From: Muribaculaceae bacterium Isolate-013 (NCI)
GTDB taxonomy: Bacteria > Bacteroidota > Bacteroidia > Bacteroidales > Muribaculaceae
Assembly: GCA_004102785.1 (NCBI GenBank)
Contig: SCEJ01000005.1
Span: 1-64,000 of the forward strand
DNA length: 64,000 nt
Direction of reading: 5' to 3'
Shown here: positions 23,850-33,400 of the stretch, piece by piece
Position numbering within the stretch: position 1 is the first letter of the stretch
Layout of the letters: every line of letters starts with the position of its first letter
Program-made: the position numbers and the translations under genes
Notes under the pieces: model-generated
Told to the model about the DNA's origin: nothing
Seen by the model: the letters and a program-made list of their open reading frames with translations, nothing else
Databases searched by the model: none

Positions 23850-25070
23850 TCACAGCAGCAGGGAGGCGTCGCCGTAGCTCAGAAAACGGAAGTCGCGGGC
23901 CAGTGCGAAATCATACATCTGGCGCCAGTCGCCTCCGGTGAAAGCCGATACGAGCAGCAGCAGGGTTGACTGCGGCTGGTGGAAGTTGGTAATCATCCCT
24001 TTCACCACGCGGTAACGGTAGCCGGGAGCTATGATGATGCGGGTCTGGGCCATGAAGGTGTCCATGCCGCGCTCGGCGGCGTAGCGGGCCACTGCTGTCA
24101 GGGCGTCGGCCACCGGCGGCATCTTATCCTCGGGGGGGGAGTAGGGGCTCCATTGAGGCACTTCTCCCTGCCATTGTCCGTCAAGAATCAGTCGGCCGGC
24201 ATGATAGAGGCTTTCGAGGGTGCGCACCGATGTGGTGCCTACGGCCACTATGCGCCGCTCAGTGGCGGCAAGTTCCTCAATTAGTTTCACCGGCACGGCT
24301 ATGAACTCGCTGTGCATCTCGTGCTGACCGATCTCATCCGATTTCACCGGCTGGAAGGTGCCGGCGCCCACATGGAGTGTGAGTTCGCGGCGCGGAATGC
24401 CGCGGCCTGAAATCTCTTCCAGGATTTCATCGGTGAAGTGCAGGCCGGCGGTGGGGGCGGCCACCGAGCCGTCGATGTGCGAGTAGACAGTCTGATAGTC
24501 GGCGGAGTCGCTGCTTTCGGTGGCACGGTTGAGGTAGGGGGGGATGGGAATCTCACCTGCCGCGGCGATAATCTGCGAGAAAGTCACCTCGGGGCAATCC
24601 CATGAAAACTCCACAATCGAGGCATTCCCATCCTTGTCGGCGCGGCGGGCCGAAAGGAGCAGACTGTGGCCGCCGACAGTCAGCGGCATTGTGAGCACCC
24701 CCTCTTTCCATCGCTTCGAGTTGCCTACGAAGCATTTCCATGAGCAGCGCTCCGTGGCGGCGAAGCTCACGGCATAGTCGGCCGGCTCGTGAGGCTCAAG
24801 ACAGAAAATCTCGATTGTTGCGCCGGAGTGGTCGGCGCCTTTGCGGAAACGCAGGCGCGCGTTGATAACGCGGGTGTTGTTGTACACCAGCATGGAGTCA
24901 GCGGGGAGCAGGGCTGGAATTTCGGAGAATACGTGCTCTGAGATTGCGCCGTCGGCATTGCGTACCAGCAGCTTGCAGGCGGCACGGTCGTCGAGCGGAT
25001 GGCGGGCGATGCGTTCGTCGGGGAGCGGATAGTTGAATTCTTCTATGCGGATATTTCGGATGTTCGTCAT
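23850..25070 (-). CDS. queA: S-adenosylmethionine:tRNA ribosyltransferase-isomerase
   Basis: The 406-aa enzyme transfers the ribosyl part of SAM to preQ1-tRNA, making epoxyqueuosine. Signature segments are NYPLPDERIARHPLDDR (near 11-27), MLVYNNTRVINARL, PTAGLHFTDEIL, LTLHVGAGTFQPV and TNFHQPQSTLLLLVSAF. It is longer than the roughly 350-aa average because of an insertion between the two domains, a form common in Bacteroidetes. The start is ATG 25070 (MTNIRNIRIEEFNY); earlier in-frame ATGs lie within the promoter. Divergent from the DUF2027-Smr gene. Confidence 0.95.
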   Translation of the reverse strand: MTNIRNIRIEEFNYPLPDERIARHPLDDRAACKLLVRNADGAISEHVFSEIPALLPADSMLVYNNTRVINARLRFRKGADHSGATIEIFCLEPHEPADYAVSFAATERCSWKCFVGNSKRWKEGVLTMPLTVGGHSLLLSARRADKDGNASIVEFSWDCPEVTFSQIIAAAGEIPIPPYLNRATESSDSADYQTVYSHIDGSVAAPTAGLHFTDEILEEISGRGIPRRELTLHVGAGTFQPVKSDEIGQHEMHSEFIAVPVKLIEELAATERRIVAVGTTSVRTLESLYHAGRLILDGQWQGEVPQWSPYSPPEDKMPPVADALTAVARYAAERGMDTFMAQTRIIIAPGYRYRVVKGMITNFHQPQSTLLLLVSAFTGGDWRQMYDFALARDFRFLSYGDASLLL

Positions 25071-25078
25071 AATTAATG

Positions 25079-25116
25079 CAAAATTACTCATAAACGGGGA
25101 AAAATGAGTAAATTTG
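25079..25116. promoter_or_regulatory. Divergent promoter boxes for queA and the DUF2027-Smr gene
   Basis: TAATTTTG reads on the minus strand at 25086-25079 (toward queA). TAAATTTG reads on the plus strand at 25109-25116 (toward the gene at 25239). Both match the -7 consensus. The boxes are 22 bp apart, so the two transcripts start back to back. Confidence 0.6.
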
Positions 25117-25238
25117 CACAAAAGAAAATGGGTTGCCGCAATGCTCCATGATTGCGTATGCAGTCAGATGATGCTCCTTTGCGGCCGTGGCAGGCCGCGG
25201 CTCCGCATTGCGGGAGCCCGTGAAAATTATTACAGACT

Positions 25239-26333
25239 ATGGCTAAAATTGGCGATATAGTGCGCTTCCTCAGTTCCACGGGGGGCGGCAGGATAGTAAA
25301 AATCGACGGTCAGATAGCGCATGTCGAGGAGGAGGACGGATTCGTCACCCCGGTGCTGCTGAAGGAGCTGGTGGTGGTACGCGCCGCCGGCGACGAGGCG
25401 GTGCGCGCAGATGCTTTCGGCGGCACGCGCCGAGCCAAGGAGGAGGTGAAAGCCAAAGAGCAGAGCAAGTTCGTGCCTACTCAGGTGCCGGAGCAGCCCA
25501 AGGCGCCGGTGACAGAGGAGACCGCCACCGGCAACCGCATGAACGTCACCCTGGCATATCTGCCGGTAGAGCTTAAGCATCTCAACACCACTCAGTTCGA
25601 GGCTTACCTGGTCAACGATTCCAACTACTTTCTCTATTTTACCTATCTTTCGCGCGCCGACGATGAGCAGGGGTGGACAACCCGCTATGCCGGAATCGTG
25701 GAGCCGAACATTCAGATCTATCTCGGCGAGATGACCGGTGCGGAAGTGGGGCGTCTCGACCGCGTGGCCGTGCAGTATGTTGCCTTCAAGCGCGACAAGG
25801 AGTTTTCGCTCAAGGCTCCGGTAGCGGTGGAGACGCATCTCGACACCACCAAATTCTTCAAGCTACACTGCTTCCGCGAGCACCGTTATTTCGACGAGAA
25901 GGTGATTGCCGTCGACGTTGTGGTCAACGATGTGCCGCAGCGTCCGATGGTGGTGGATTCATCCTCGCTCGAGGATGCCCTGCGTCAGAAAAAGGAGGAG
26001 AAGCGTGCCGCCCGTCCGCTGAAAAAGCCGGTGAAGCGTGACAGCAAACCGGGAATAATCGAGGTTGACCTGCATATAGGGGCGCTGCTCGACACCACAG
26101 CCGGACTCTCGAACGCCGATATTCTAAACTGCCAGATTGACGCTTTCCGCAAGGTTATGGATGAAAACCTGCGCAACAAGGGGCAGAAGATTGTCTTCAT
26201 CCACGGCAAGGGGGAGGGCGTGCTGCGCCAGGCGCTGATGAAGGAGCTAACTCACCGCTACAAGGGGAATGACGTGCAGGATGCCTCTTTCCGCGAGTAT
26301 GGCTACGGAGCCACCCAGGTAACAATCCGCTGA
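25239..26333 (+). CDS. DUF2027 and Smr domain protein
   Basis: The 364-aa protein has an N-terminal small beta domain (MAKIGDIVRFLSSTGGGRIVKIDGQIAHVEEEDGFVTPVLLKELVVV). A DUF2027-type central beta-sandwich follows at about 100-240. After a lysine-rich linker comes a C-terminal Smr domain at about 270-364 with the H-G-K-G-E-G-V-L motif. Smr domains are nucleic-acid binding and nicking modules, best known from MutS2. The DUF2027-Smr fusion is a Bacteroidetes family of unknown role. The linker (about 252-268, KKEEKRAARPLKKPVKR) is strongly basic and could contact RNA or DNA. Confidence 0.9.
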   Translation: MAKIGDIVRFLSSTGGGRIVKIDGQIAHVEEEDGFVTPVLLKELVVVRAAGDEAVRADAFGGTRRAKEEVKAKEQSKFVPTQVPEQPKAPVTEETATGNRMNVTLAYLPVELKHLNTTQFEAYLVNDSNYFLYFTYLSRADDEQGWTTRYAGIVEPNIQIYLGEMTGAEVGRLDRVAVQYVAFKRDKEFSLKAPVAVETHLDTTKFFKLHCFREHRYFDEKVIAVDVVVNDVPQRPMVVDSSSLEDALRQKKEEKRAARPLKKPVKRDSKPGIIEVDLHIGALLDTTAGLSNADILNCQIDAFRKVMDENLRNKGQKIVFIHGKGEGVLRQALMKELTHRYKGNDVQDASFREYGYGATQVTIR

Positions 26334-26347
26334 CTCCGCACTCTGCC

Positions 26348-27124
26348 ATGATTGTATGTTTCTCAGGCACGGGTAACTCCCGGATGGTGGCGCTGGAGCT
26401 TCAGCGACATCTCGGCGGCGATGTGGTGCAGCTCGCCGGCGGTCTCCTGCTCAACCCCTCGGGCACGGTGCTCGAAGTGCCGCAGGGGGAGGATGTGGTG
26501 TGGGTGTTCCCGGTATATAGCTGGGGCGTGCCGCCGGTTGTGGCCCGCTTCATCCGCCGCAGCAAGATAAAGGGGGCACACCAGTGCCGCCACTTCATGG
26601 TGTGCACCTGCGGCGACGACATAGGGCGTGCCGACGACCGCTGGCGCAAACTCATAGGGCGCCGAGGGTGGTCGCCGCGCGGTGCCTTCTCGGTGATAAT
26701 GCCCAACACCTACGTGTGCATGAAGGGGTTCGATGTCGACTCTCCCGGGCTGGAGGCCTCAAAGCTCGCCGCCATGCCGGCGCGCGTGGCTGGAATCATC
26801 GGGGCGATGAAGCGCGGATTCTCCGGGAGCGATGTGACGCGCGGCAGCTACTCCTGGCTGAAAACGGCCGTGGTGTATCCATTCTTCAAGTACACCTGCA
26901 TGTCGCCCAGACCGTTCGGCGCCTCCGATGCCTGCATCTCATGTGGCCTCTGCTCGCGTGAGTGCCCCATGGAAAATATCACGATGAAAAACGGCCGCCC
27001 GGTGTGGGGCGACCGCTGCGCTCTCTGTCTACGCTGCTACCACCGCTGCCCCGTCAGCGCCATAGCCTACGGCAAGGAGACCGATGGCAAGGGGCACTAC
27101 CGCCCTGAATGTGAAAAACGGTAA
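26348..27124 (+). CDS. EFR1-type flavodoxin/ferredoxin fusion protein
   Basis: The 258-aa protein joins an N-terminal flavodoxin-like domain, with the FMN phosphate loop FSGTGNSR at 5-12, to two C-terminal [4Fe-4S] clusters. The clusters read CISCGLCSRECP (about 197-208) and CALCLRCYHRCP (about 224-235). This is the EFR1 family, presumed soluble electron carriers of anaerobes whose partner enzymes are unknown. It starts 14 bp after the Smr gene and is probably co-transcribed with it. There is no signal peptide, so it acts in the cytoplasm. Confidence 0.92.
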   Translation: MIVCFSGTGNSRMVALELQRHLGGDVVQLAGGLLLNPSGTVLEVPQGEDVVWVFPVYSWGVPPVVARFIRRSKIKGAHQCRHFMVCTCGDDIGRADDRWRKLIGRRGWSPRGAFSVIMPNTYVCMKGFDVDSPGLEASKLAAMPARVAGIIGAMKRGFSGSDVTRGSYSWLKTAVVYPFFKYTCMSPRPFGASDACISCGLCSRECPMENITMKNGRPVWGDRCALCLRCYHRCPVSAIAYGKETDGKGHYRPECEKR

Positions 27125-27133
27125 TGATAGCGC

Positions 27134-27151
27134 GGATGCTCCGCGGAGTGT
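27134..27151. repeat. Fragment of the dispersed fold-back repeat
   Basis: GGATGCTCCGCGGAGTGT resembles the core half-palindrome of the larger elements at 44600 and 49221 (GGATGCTCCGTGGAAYGT there), with three differences. It lies between convergent genes, 10 bp after the EFR1 gene stop. The second half of the element is absent. Confidence 0.45.
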
Positions 27152-27216
27152 ACCTGCGGCAGGGTGCGGCCAGGCGGTTCTGACACAAATGAATCCGTGT
27201 TGTTTCAGCGCACCGG

Positions 27217-28527
27217 TTATTTGAGCAGCGACACTTTTACTCGGGTGTTCTTAATCTTCTTGTCGGCGAGCAGAGCAAGGATTTTTCCGGCTTTTGCGCG
27301 GGGCACTGCGGCGATGGCGTAGTGGTCGGTCACCACAATCTTCCCTACCTCATCTTTTGTGAGCGAGGCTCCCTTCATGAGGTAGCCCGCCACATCGCCG
27401 CGCGAGATTTTCTCTTTCTTTCCGGCGTTGATATATACGGTGGCCACCTCGGAGCGGATGCCGTCGGGGTTCTCCCCCTTTGGGAAATATTCGCGGTCGT
27501 AGCGCACGTAGTTGGGTATGTTTTCTTCGTCGGAGAGTATCACATAGGCTGTGCCTGAGCGCCCCATTCGCGCTGTGCGTCCGTTGCGGTGGGTCCAGCT
27601 TTCCGGCGAAAGTGGGGCGTGATAGTGGATTACGTAGTCCACATCGTCGATGTCAAGGCCGCGGGCGCCCAGGTCGGTGCTCACCAGTATGGGGGTGGTG
27701 CCGTTGTTGAGAAGGTCCACGGCCTGTTGCCGCTGGTGTTGCTCCAGGCCGCCGTGATAGAGTCCGGCAGGGAGTCCTTTCTCGCGGAGGTAGGTGTAGA
27801 CGCGCCCGGCGGCGTCGCGGTGGTTCACGAACACCAGGGCGCGACCGCGGGGCAGGGCTTTCAGCAGCGCCTCGAGGGTGTCGAGCTTATCCTTCGTCGG
27901 CGATGTCACGCGCACGGTCTGGAGCTGACCCGAGGGGCCTCTGGATGTAAAATCCATGATTGTGGCGCCTTTGAGCTGCAGGAAGTCGGGATATTCCACC
28001 AGGGGCGTTGCCGAGGTTAGTATCGTAAGGTGCAGTTGCTTCATGCGGCTTACGATGCGTTTCATCTCATCGAGGAAGCCCAGTTCAAGCATCTTGTCGT
28101 ATTCGTCGATTACCAGCGAGCCGACTCCGTTCACCGAAAGGTTGCCGCGGCGTATGTGGTCGAGCAGGCGGCCGGGTGTGGCAACGATGATGTCGGGGAT
28201 GACTTTGAGGGAATTCTCTTCGTCGGCCATGGCATGACCGCCATAGAACGCCACTGTTTTCAGTCCGGCCGCCACGGGGCGTATCACGTCGGCGATCTGT
28301 ATCACCAACTCGCGTGATGGCGCGAGCACCACAGCCTGTATATCACCTTTCGACGCTGAGAGCCGGCGAAGCAGGCGTAAGGCGAACGCCACAGTCTTGC
28401 CCGAGCCGGTGGGGGCGAGCAGAATGGCGCGTGGGGAGTTATCGGCCTGCATCCGTAACTGCATGTCGTTGAGTGCGGTGATGTTATGTCGCTCGGCGAG
28501 CCGCTGTAAAATGATTTTTGAATCCAT
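27217..28527 (-). CDS. DEAD-box-family ATP-dependent RNA helicase (DbpA-like C-terminus)
   Basis: The 436-aa helicase has motif I APTGSGKT, motif II DEYD in place of DEAD, motif III SAT, motif V STDLGARGLDIDDVDYVIHY and motif VI HRNGRTARMGRSG. Helicase core 1 spans about 1-205 and core 2 about 205-350. The C-terminal 75 residues (SRGDVAGYLMKGASLTKDEVGKIVVTDHYAIAAVPRAKAGKIL) match the DbpA RNA-binding domain, which in the family binds 23S rRNA hairpin 92. A role in 50S assembly is inferred. The upstream Q-motif region is short. It is convergent with the EFR1 gene. Confidence 0.93.
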   Translation of the reverse strand: MDSKIILQRLAERHNITALNDMQLRMQADNSPRAILLAPTGSGKTVAFALRLLRRLSASKGDIQAVVLAPSRELVIQIADVIRPVAAGLKTVAFYGGHAMADEENSLKVIPDIIVATPGRLLDHIRRGNLSVNGVGSLVIDEYDKMLELGFLDEMKRIVSRMKQLHLTILTSATPLVEYPDFLQLKGATIMDFTSRGPSGQLQTVRVTSPTKDKLDTLEALLKALPRGRALVFVNHRDAAGRVYTYLREKGLPAGLYHGGLEQHQRQQAVDLLNNGTTPILVSTDLGARGLDIDDVDYVIHYHAPLSPESWTHRNGRTARMGRSGTAYVILSDEENIPNYVRYDREYFPKGENPDGIRSEVATVYINAGKKEKISRGDVAGYLMKGASLTKDEVGKIVVTDHYAIAAVPRAKAGKILALLADKKIKNTRVKVSLLK

Positions 28528-28588
28528 ATAATATAAACCGTGGCGTTCGTTAACTGTTCGTGATTTTATGAAAGATTAAACGGGGTGG

Positions 28589-29107
28589 TCAGCGGGTCAC
28601 GGTGATGTATTCGCCGTTCTGGCCGTAGGTCACGGAGTAACGCTGCAGGCCGTATGAGTCATCGAGGGCGGGGCCTGAGGTGGGGATGCCGCCGTTGGAG
28701 TAGATGGAGTAGCGGCTGTGGCAGCGCGGGCAGTAGGCATCGGCTTTTTCGGTGTCGACAACTATGCGCACATCGCGGCGGGCTTCCACCGGGCAGCTAA
28801 GGTCGAAGGCGCAGGGCTGGTTGTGTATGTCGGCCACAAGGAGCACCCCGCCGTAGCCTGTCTCGCTCAGAGCCGAGTATGGATAGCCCGACGGCTGCCG
28901 CTCCGATTTGATGAAGTAGCGGAATGTGGGGGATGCCGGGGTGCCGTAGAGGCGCCAGAGGTCTTCGCTCTGGAATGGGATGTAGACCGGCGCCGGGGGG
29001 ATGCGGTCGTTGTCGAGCTGCTTGCATCCGGCCACGCCGGCGGCGAGCATGGCGATGCCGGCGGGGATATATGCGTGTTTAAAAAATTTCATTCGCATAG
29101 ACATCAT
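28589..29107 (-). CDS. Lipoprotein with Rieske-like fold and altered ligand motif
   Basis: The 172-aa protein has a lipoprotein signal ending GVAGC (Cys28). Its C-terminal half resembles a family of Bacteroidales lipoproteins annotated as Rieske-type by fold: DLSCPVE (Cys105) and YCPRCHSRYSIYSNGGIPTSGPALD (Cys126, Cys129, His130), followed by an aromatic LQRYSVTY strand. A true Rieske centre needs C-x-H plus C-x2-H. Here the first His is missing and the second pair is offset, so a 2Fe-2S cluster cannot be assumed; zinc or a structural role is possible. Several ATGs cluster at the start (29107, 29098, 29092). The gene lies 61 bp upstream of the helicase gene. Confidence 0.75.
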   Translation of the reverse strand: MMSMRMKFFKHAYIPAGIAMLAAGVAGCKQLDNDRIPPAPVYIPFQSEDLWRLYGTPASPTFRYFIKSERQPSGYPYSALSETGYGGVLLVADIHNQPCAFDLSCPVEARRDVRIVVDTEKADAYCPRCHSRYSIYSNGGIPTSGPALDDSYGLQRYSVTYGQNGEYITVTR

Positions 29108-29134
29108 GATAATTCAGGCCAGTTGATTGCAAAG

Positions 29135-29170
29135 CGGGGAGAGGCTGCCTCGCAGAGGCATCTCTCCCCG
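29135..29170 (-). terminator. Terminator after the pyrE-SRPBCC unit
   Basis: CGGGGAGAG (29135-29143) pairs with CTCTCCCCG (29162-29170), and the stem continues as TGCCTC/GAGGCA inside. On the minus strand it follows the SRPBCC gene stop by 23 bp; only a weak T-tract (CTTTGC) follows. Confidence 0.6.
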
Positions 29171-29193
29171 TATGGTTGTTGTTGTTTCAGGAA

Positions 29194-29613
29194 TCAGGCG
29201 TTGAGTGTGCCGATGAGGTTGCCGAGCTGGTCGGCTGCTTTCTGGAGTTGCGGACCTACAAGGGGGCGGAGCATCGCCGGAATCTCCACGTTGATTTCCG
29301 CCGCTACGGTGGAGGCGGAGTCCGATACGGGAGCCACTACCAGGGTCATTGTCAGGGGCACGGGTGATGATTCGGTGCCGAATACCACTTTCTCAGGCTC
29401 GATTTTCTCTATGATTTTGAAGGCTATCTCACCTACCTGGGGGGTCTGTATGCGTATGGAGTCGGCCGAGAACTGCACGTTGCCGATCTGCTGGCGCTGC
29501 TCTTCGGGGAGTTTGTCGAGCGAGCCCTGGAGGCGCGACAGGTCGCTGAGCCGCTCGTACATTTCGGTAGCCGGGCGGCCTACGGTCACTGGCTTTGATT
29601 TATAGACTGCCAT
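29194..29613 (-). CDS. SRPBCC (START-like) family protein
   Basis: The 139-aa protein begins MAVYKSKPVTVGRPATEMYERLSDLSRL. It shows alternating beta strands (FKIIEKIEPEKVVFGTESSP, MTLVVAPVSDSASTVAAEINVEIP) and a long C-terminal helix (QLQKAADQLGNLIGTL). This layout is the SRPBCC helix-grip fold, which holds hydrophobic ligands or acts as a chaperone. The ligand is unknown. It starts 7 bp after the pyrE stop, so the two are one transcript. The upstream extension of the frame lies inside pyrE and is not coding. Confidence 0.85.
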   Translation of the reverse strand: MAVYKSKPVTVGRPATEMYERLSDLSRLQGSLDKLPEEQRQQIGNVQFSADSIRIQTPQVGEIAFKIIEKIEPEKVVFGTESSPVPLTMTLVVAPVSDSASTVAAEINVEIPAMLRPLVGPQLQKAADQLGNLIGTLNA

Positions 29614-29620
29614 GGCCTGA

Positions 29621-30271
29621 TTATTCGATGTTGCGGTTAGCGGGGGTCCAGTTGCCGGGGTCCTCGCGCCACTGCTGGAGGGTCTTGATGTCTTTGTCGC
29701 GAATGAAGCCGGTCTCGAGGGCAACATCGAGCATGGCCTCATAGTTGGAGAGGGTCATCAGTCTGATGCCGGCTTCTGCGAATGCTTTCTCAGCCACGGG
29801 GAAGCCGTAGGTGAACATGGCTACCATGCCGACCACCTCCGCACCCGACAGACGGATGGCTTCGGCGGCCTTGAGCGAGCTTTTGCCGGTGGAGATGAGG
29901 TCTTCTATCACGATTACTTTCTGGCCGGGCTTGAGGGTGCCTTCGATGAGGTTCTCGAGGCCGTGGTCCTTCGGAGTCGAGCGAACGTAAACATAGGGGA
30001 GACCCATCTGGTCGGCAACGAGTGCGCCCTGGGCGATTGCGCCTGTGGCCACTCCGGCTACGGCATCGGCCTCGGGGAAGTTCTCCATGATGAGGCGGCA
30101 CAGCTCGGTTTTGATGAATGTGCGCACTTCGGGGTAGGAGAGGGTCTTGCGGTTGTCGGTATAGATGGGGGAGTTCCATCCCGAAGCCCATGTGAAAGGC
30201 ATTTCGGGTTGTAGCTGTATGGCGCTTATTTTCAGGAGCTTTTCAGCTAAGAGACGTTCGAGCTTTTTCAT
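29621..30271 (-). CDS. pyrE: Orotate phosphoribosyltransferase
   Basis: The 216-aa enzyme makes OMP from orotate and PRPP in de novo pyrimidine synthesis. The PRPP-binding loop VIVIEDLISTGKSSLKA is clear at about 120-136, as is the flexible loop RSTPKDHGLENLIEG. Start ATG 30271 gives MKKLERLLAEKLLKISAIQL. A minus-strand -7 box TACCTTTG lies at 30296-30289. No attenuator is visible before the gene. Confidence 0.95.
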   Translation of the reverse strand: MKKLERLLAEKLLKISAIQLQPEMPFTWASGWNSPIYTDNRKTLSYPEVRTFIKTELCRLIMENFPEADAVAGVATGAIAQGALVADQMGLPYVYVRSTPKDHGLENLIEGTLKPGQKVIVIEDLISTGKSSLKAAEAIRLSGAEVVGMVAMFTYGFPVAEKAFAEAGIRLMTLSNYEAMLDVALETGFIRDKDIKTLQQWREDPGNWTPANRNIE

Positions 30272-30371
30272 ATGACAAATATTTTGTGCAAAGGTACGCA
30301 ATTTTTTCCGTTCTCCCCTCCATTTCTTTTCGGGCGCCTTGATTTTTTTGTTATAGCCGTTGTCGGCAATA

Positions 30372-30432
30372 ACCGCGAGGCTGCATCAGAATTGCCTGAT
30401 TACATAAAGCAATTCTGATGCAGCCTCGCGGT
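30372..30432. repeat. Perfect 24-bp fold-back element (short form of the dispersed repeat)
   Basis: The bases at 30372-30395 and 30409-30432 are perfectly complementary over 24 bp with a 13-nt loop. The arms begin ACCGCGAGGCTGCATCAG and include CAGAATTGC. They resemble the outer arms (GAGG..ATCAaAATTGCC) of the longer element at 44600-44754. It lies 25 nt beyond the stop of the 1520-aa protein gene (minus strand) and may terminate or stabilise that transcript, though no T-run follows. Confidence 0.8.
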
Positions 30433-30457
30433 CAAAGGTTAAGGAAGCGGTACGATA

Positions 30458-33400
30458 CTATTTTACTATTACCTTGCGATTCCCTACGATGTAAATGCCG
30501 GCGGGCAAGGAGCGCAATTCCGCGGCGGTCGTAACCTGTCCGAGGTATATGCCGTTGACGGTGTAGAGATTCTGCGGTGTGTCGAAGTCGGCGGTAATCT
30601 CATCAATCGGCAGGGGGGAGGCGGTGACGCCGTTGGAGAGATTTGATTCCCCTTTGGAATATACCACAGTTACATGCCATGTGTGTTCACCTGTTACATC
30701 AGTGTCGGTGAAAGTCGGCTCGGTAATGTAGTACGGTGTGAGCAGCTCTCCGTCGCGATATACGTTGTATCCCAGAATATCAATCCCGTCAAGGGTAGAG
30801 GACTTCGGAATATAGACGATGTCATCGAGCAGCAGGGCCATGGCATCCTCGCCGACATAGCGTATGGCGAAGTATCTGGCCCCTTCAGGCAGGGAGAAGG
30901 CGTGTTGTTTCCAGCCGAAGTTAGCCGACAGCGACTTCAGCATCTGCATATCGTCGCGCACAGGCTCGGCTGTTGAGTAATACACCTCGAATTTCTCATC
31001 GTAGGCTGTATGCGAGCTGCGGGCGTAGAAGCTGATGTTCTGGGCCTGGCCGGATAGAGGCGGTGAAATCAGCCAGTCGTCGTTCTTGGCGGGTACGCTT
31101 TTGTCATCGGAATACGCGGCGAAGGCAATAAGGTATTTCGAGCCGCCGTGAGGGTACAGGGAGTGGGTTTCGTCGAAAGTTGCATCCGGGTGTACAAGTC
31201 CTTCGACCTTGAACGGGTTGAAAACCTGCCATGCTTTGCGTGCGAGATTATAGGGGTACTCGCAAGGAGCCATGGTCGTTGGATTCGCGAAGGGGTAGGA
31301 GGGCAGGTTGTCGATATCCAGGCAGCGCCACTGGCCGATGTTGCTTATGGCGAAATCGGTGTAAGCCTCAGCGCCGTCGACAATGGGTTGTGGTGTGTAG
31401 GCGCTGAAATCCGGTGCCGACCATTCGAGGGTTACGTTGCGTTTGTCGGCGGAAATGCTGCCGATGGCGAGGTCGTTGACTGTGGGATAAGGGAGGGTGC
31501 TGACAAGTACTTTTGTCGGCTGTGAGGCGTTGTTCCCTTCGTTTTTATCAAGAGGCGATGAAACCCGGGCGAACAGTAGCACGTCTTCGTTGTCAAACAC
31601 CGAGAAAGAGGTCTTGAGTTCGACTGATGCCGAAGAGTTGGAGTTTAATGTTCTGGTACCCGGAACGGTGGCTGCCACAGTGCCGTCGGCCCTGCACAGC
31701 TCCACTGTCCACTCCTCGACCGATTTCATGCCTACGTTTTTCACTGTCGCTATGAAAATGCCCTCTTCATTGGGCGCCAGCGCTGCCGGGCCTTCAAGTG
31801 CGGTGCATTGCAGGTCGTATGTCCGGCGGTCGATTACTGAGAATTTGTCGAAGAAAGTTCCGGCCATATATGCGTGGTGAGCCTCACCGTGCAGACGAAT
31901 CTGGATATATTCGTCATCGATATATTCAGAAAGGGGGAATTTGAACTCATGCCATGAGAAGACCCCGGGCGCTTCCAGATTGTCGAAGCTATGGGTGTGG
32001 AAAGTCTGGAACTCTCCGCCGTTGCGCGAAATCTGGAACTCGATGTCGTTGCTGGAATAGTTGTAGCAATAGTAAATCGAGAAGTAGGGGTTCTCGCCGT
32101 TTTTCACGGAAATTTTCGGCGAGGTCATGTCGGCCTGACGGTCGACTTTCCCTGAGGGATGGAACTGCAGTAAACCATTGTCGCCATCGGCGGCAAGAAG
32201 TTGCTGCTCGGTGAAGTTTTGGTTGGCCATCCAGGTCACGCCGTCCTGTTCTGTGATAAGCCACGGCTTGGTGGTGATTTTTCCGTTGGCGAACGACTCT
32301 ACGAACGGAGTGGCGTACGGTTGGCCTACCTGCAATTTCTCAGTAAGTGCCGGAACGCTCTCTCCGGCTTCGGTAGAGGCTGTGACCTGGTATATCACGA
32401 GTTCCTGCTGCCCGTCGAGCGTGGGGATGTCGGTATATGATGTGGCGGTGATGTTTTCAGCGACAGTCGACACTGCGGTGCCTTGCTCGTCAACGCGTAC
32501 GACGGTGTATTTAAGCTCGTCGGTTTTGATTACGCCATTGTGTTCACCTTTCTCAGGAGCGGTCCACGCAAGCGAAACCACACCGGCCGATGTCTCGACA
32601 GATGAAAGTCCGGCAATAGCCTCGGGGCAGTCAAAGCCGGTGAAGGTGCTCACCGTGAAAGGCTCCGAATCTCCACCATTGTTTGTTACAACAATCGAAT
32701 ATTCGTTGACGCCGGCAGCGGCTTCGTTGTCAGTATAGCTGAAGTCGGCTCCCGGCAGAGGATTTTCGACAGTGTGTATGACCCGGCCGTTGCGGCTCAG
32801 TGTCAGCGACAATAATGAGGATATAGGTTCCCCATCGAAAGTCGTGGCGGGGTATTTGCCTGTGAGGACCACTCGCGACTCACCTCCGGCATCGGGAGTG
32901 GCCGTAAACGTCATCGGTGCCGGAGAGCTGATGGCGCGGCCTTTGATGGAGATGTTGTCTATGCCGAGTTCATATTTGGCGGAACCCTTGGAATTGTTGT
33001 GGAAGGCGATGTAATATGTGCCGTCGGAAGGCACGGTGAATTCCACTTCGGGATGCGTAATCCATTCGGTGTTGGTGCGGATCTCCGTTTCCTCAGGCAC
33101 TAATGTGCGGGTCAGTCCGTCGACCGTAGGCTGCTGCCCCAGATAGACTGCCATGCTTTCCGGGAAATTATTGTCGGCGGTGCCTCGGCTCAGATAGTCG
33201 TACTGCAAAGTGTAATTTACGTTGGCCTTGAGGTTCAGCGGCGGGGTCACGGCATAGTCGTCCTTATCGATTTTGGAGTCGCGCGGATTCTCGGAGCAGA
33301 TTATGGATTTATTCTTTGGACCGGTGGAATTTTTTGAATCGTAGTAGGCCCATCCGTAGCCATCGCCGTTGGCATCGATAAAGGTGAAGAAATCGACAGA

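Noticed and set aside
25239-26333. MutS2 homologue
   Set aside because: Only the Smr domain is shared; no MutS ATPase motifs are present.
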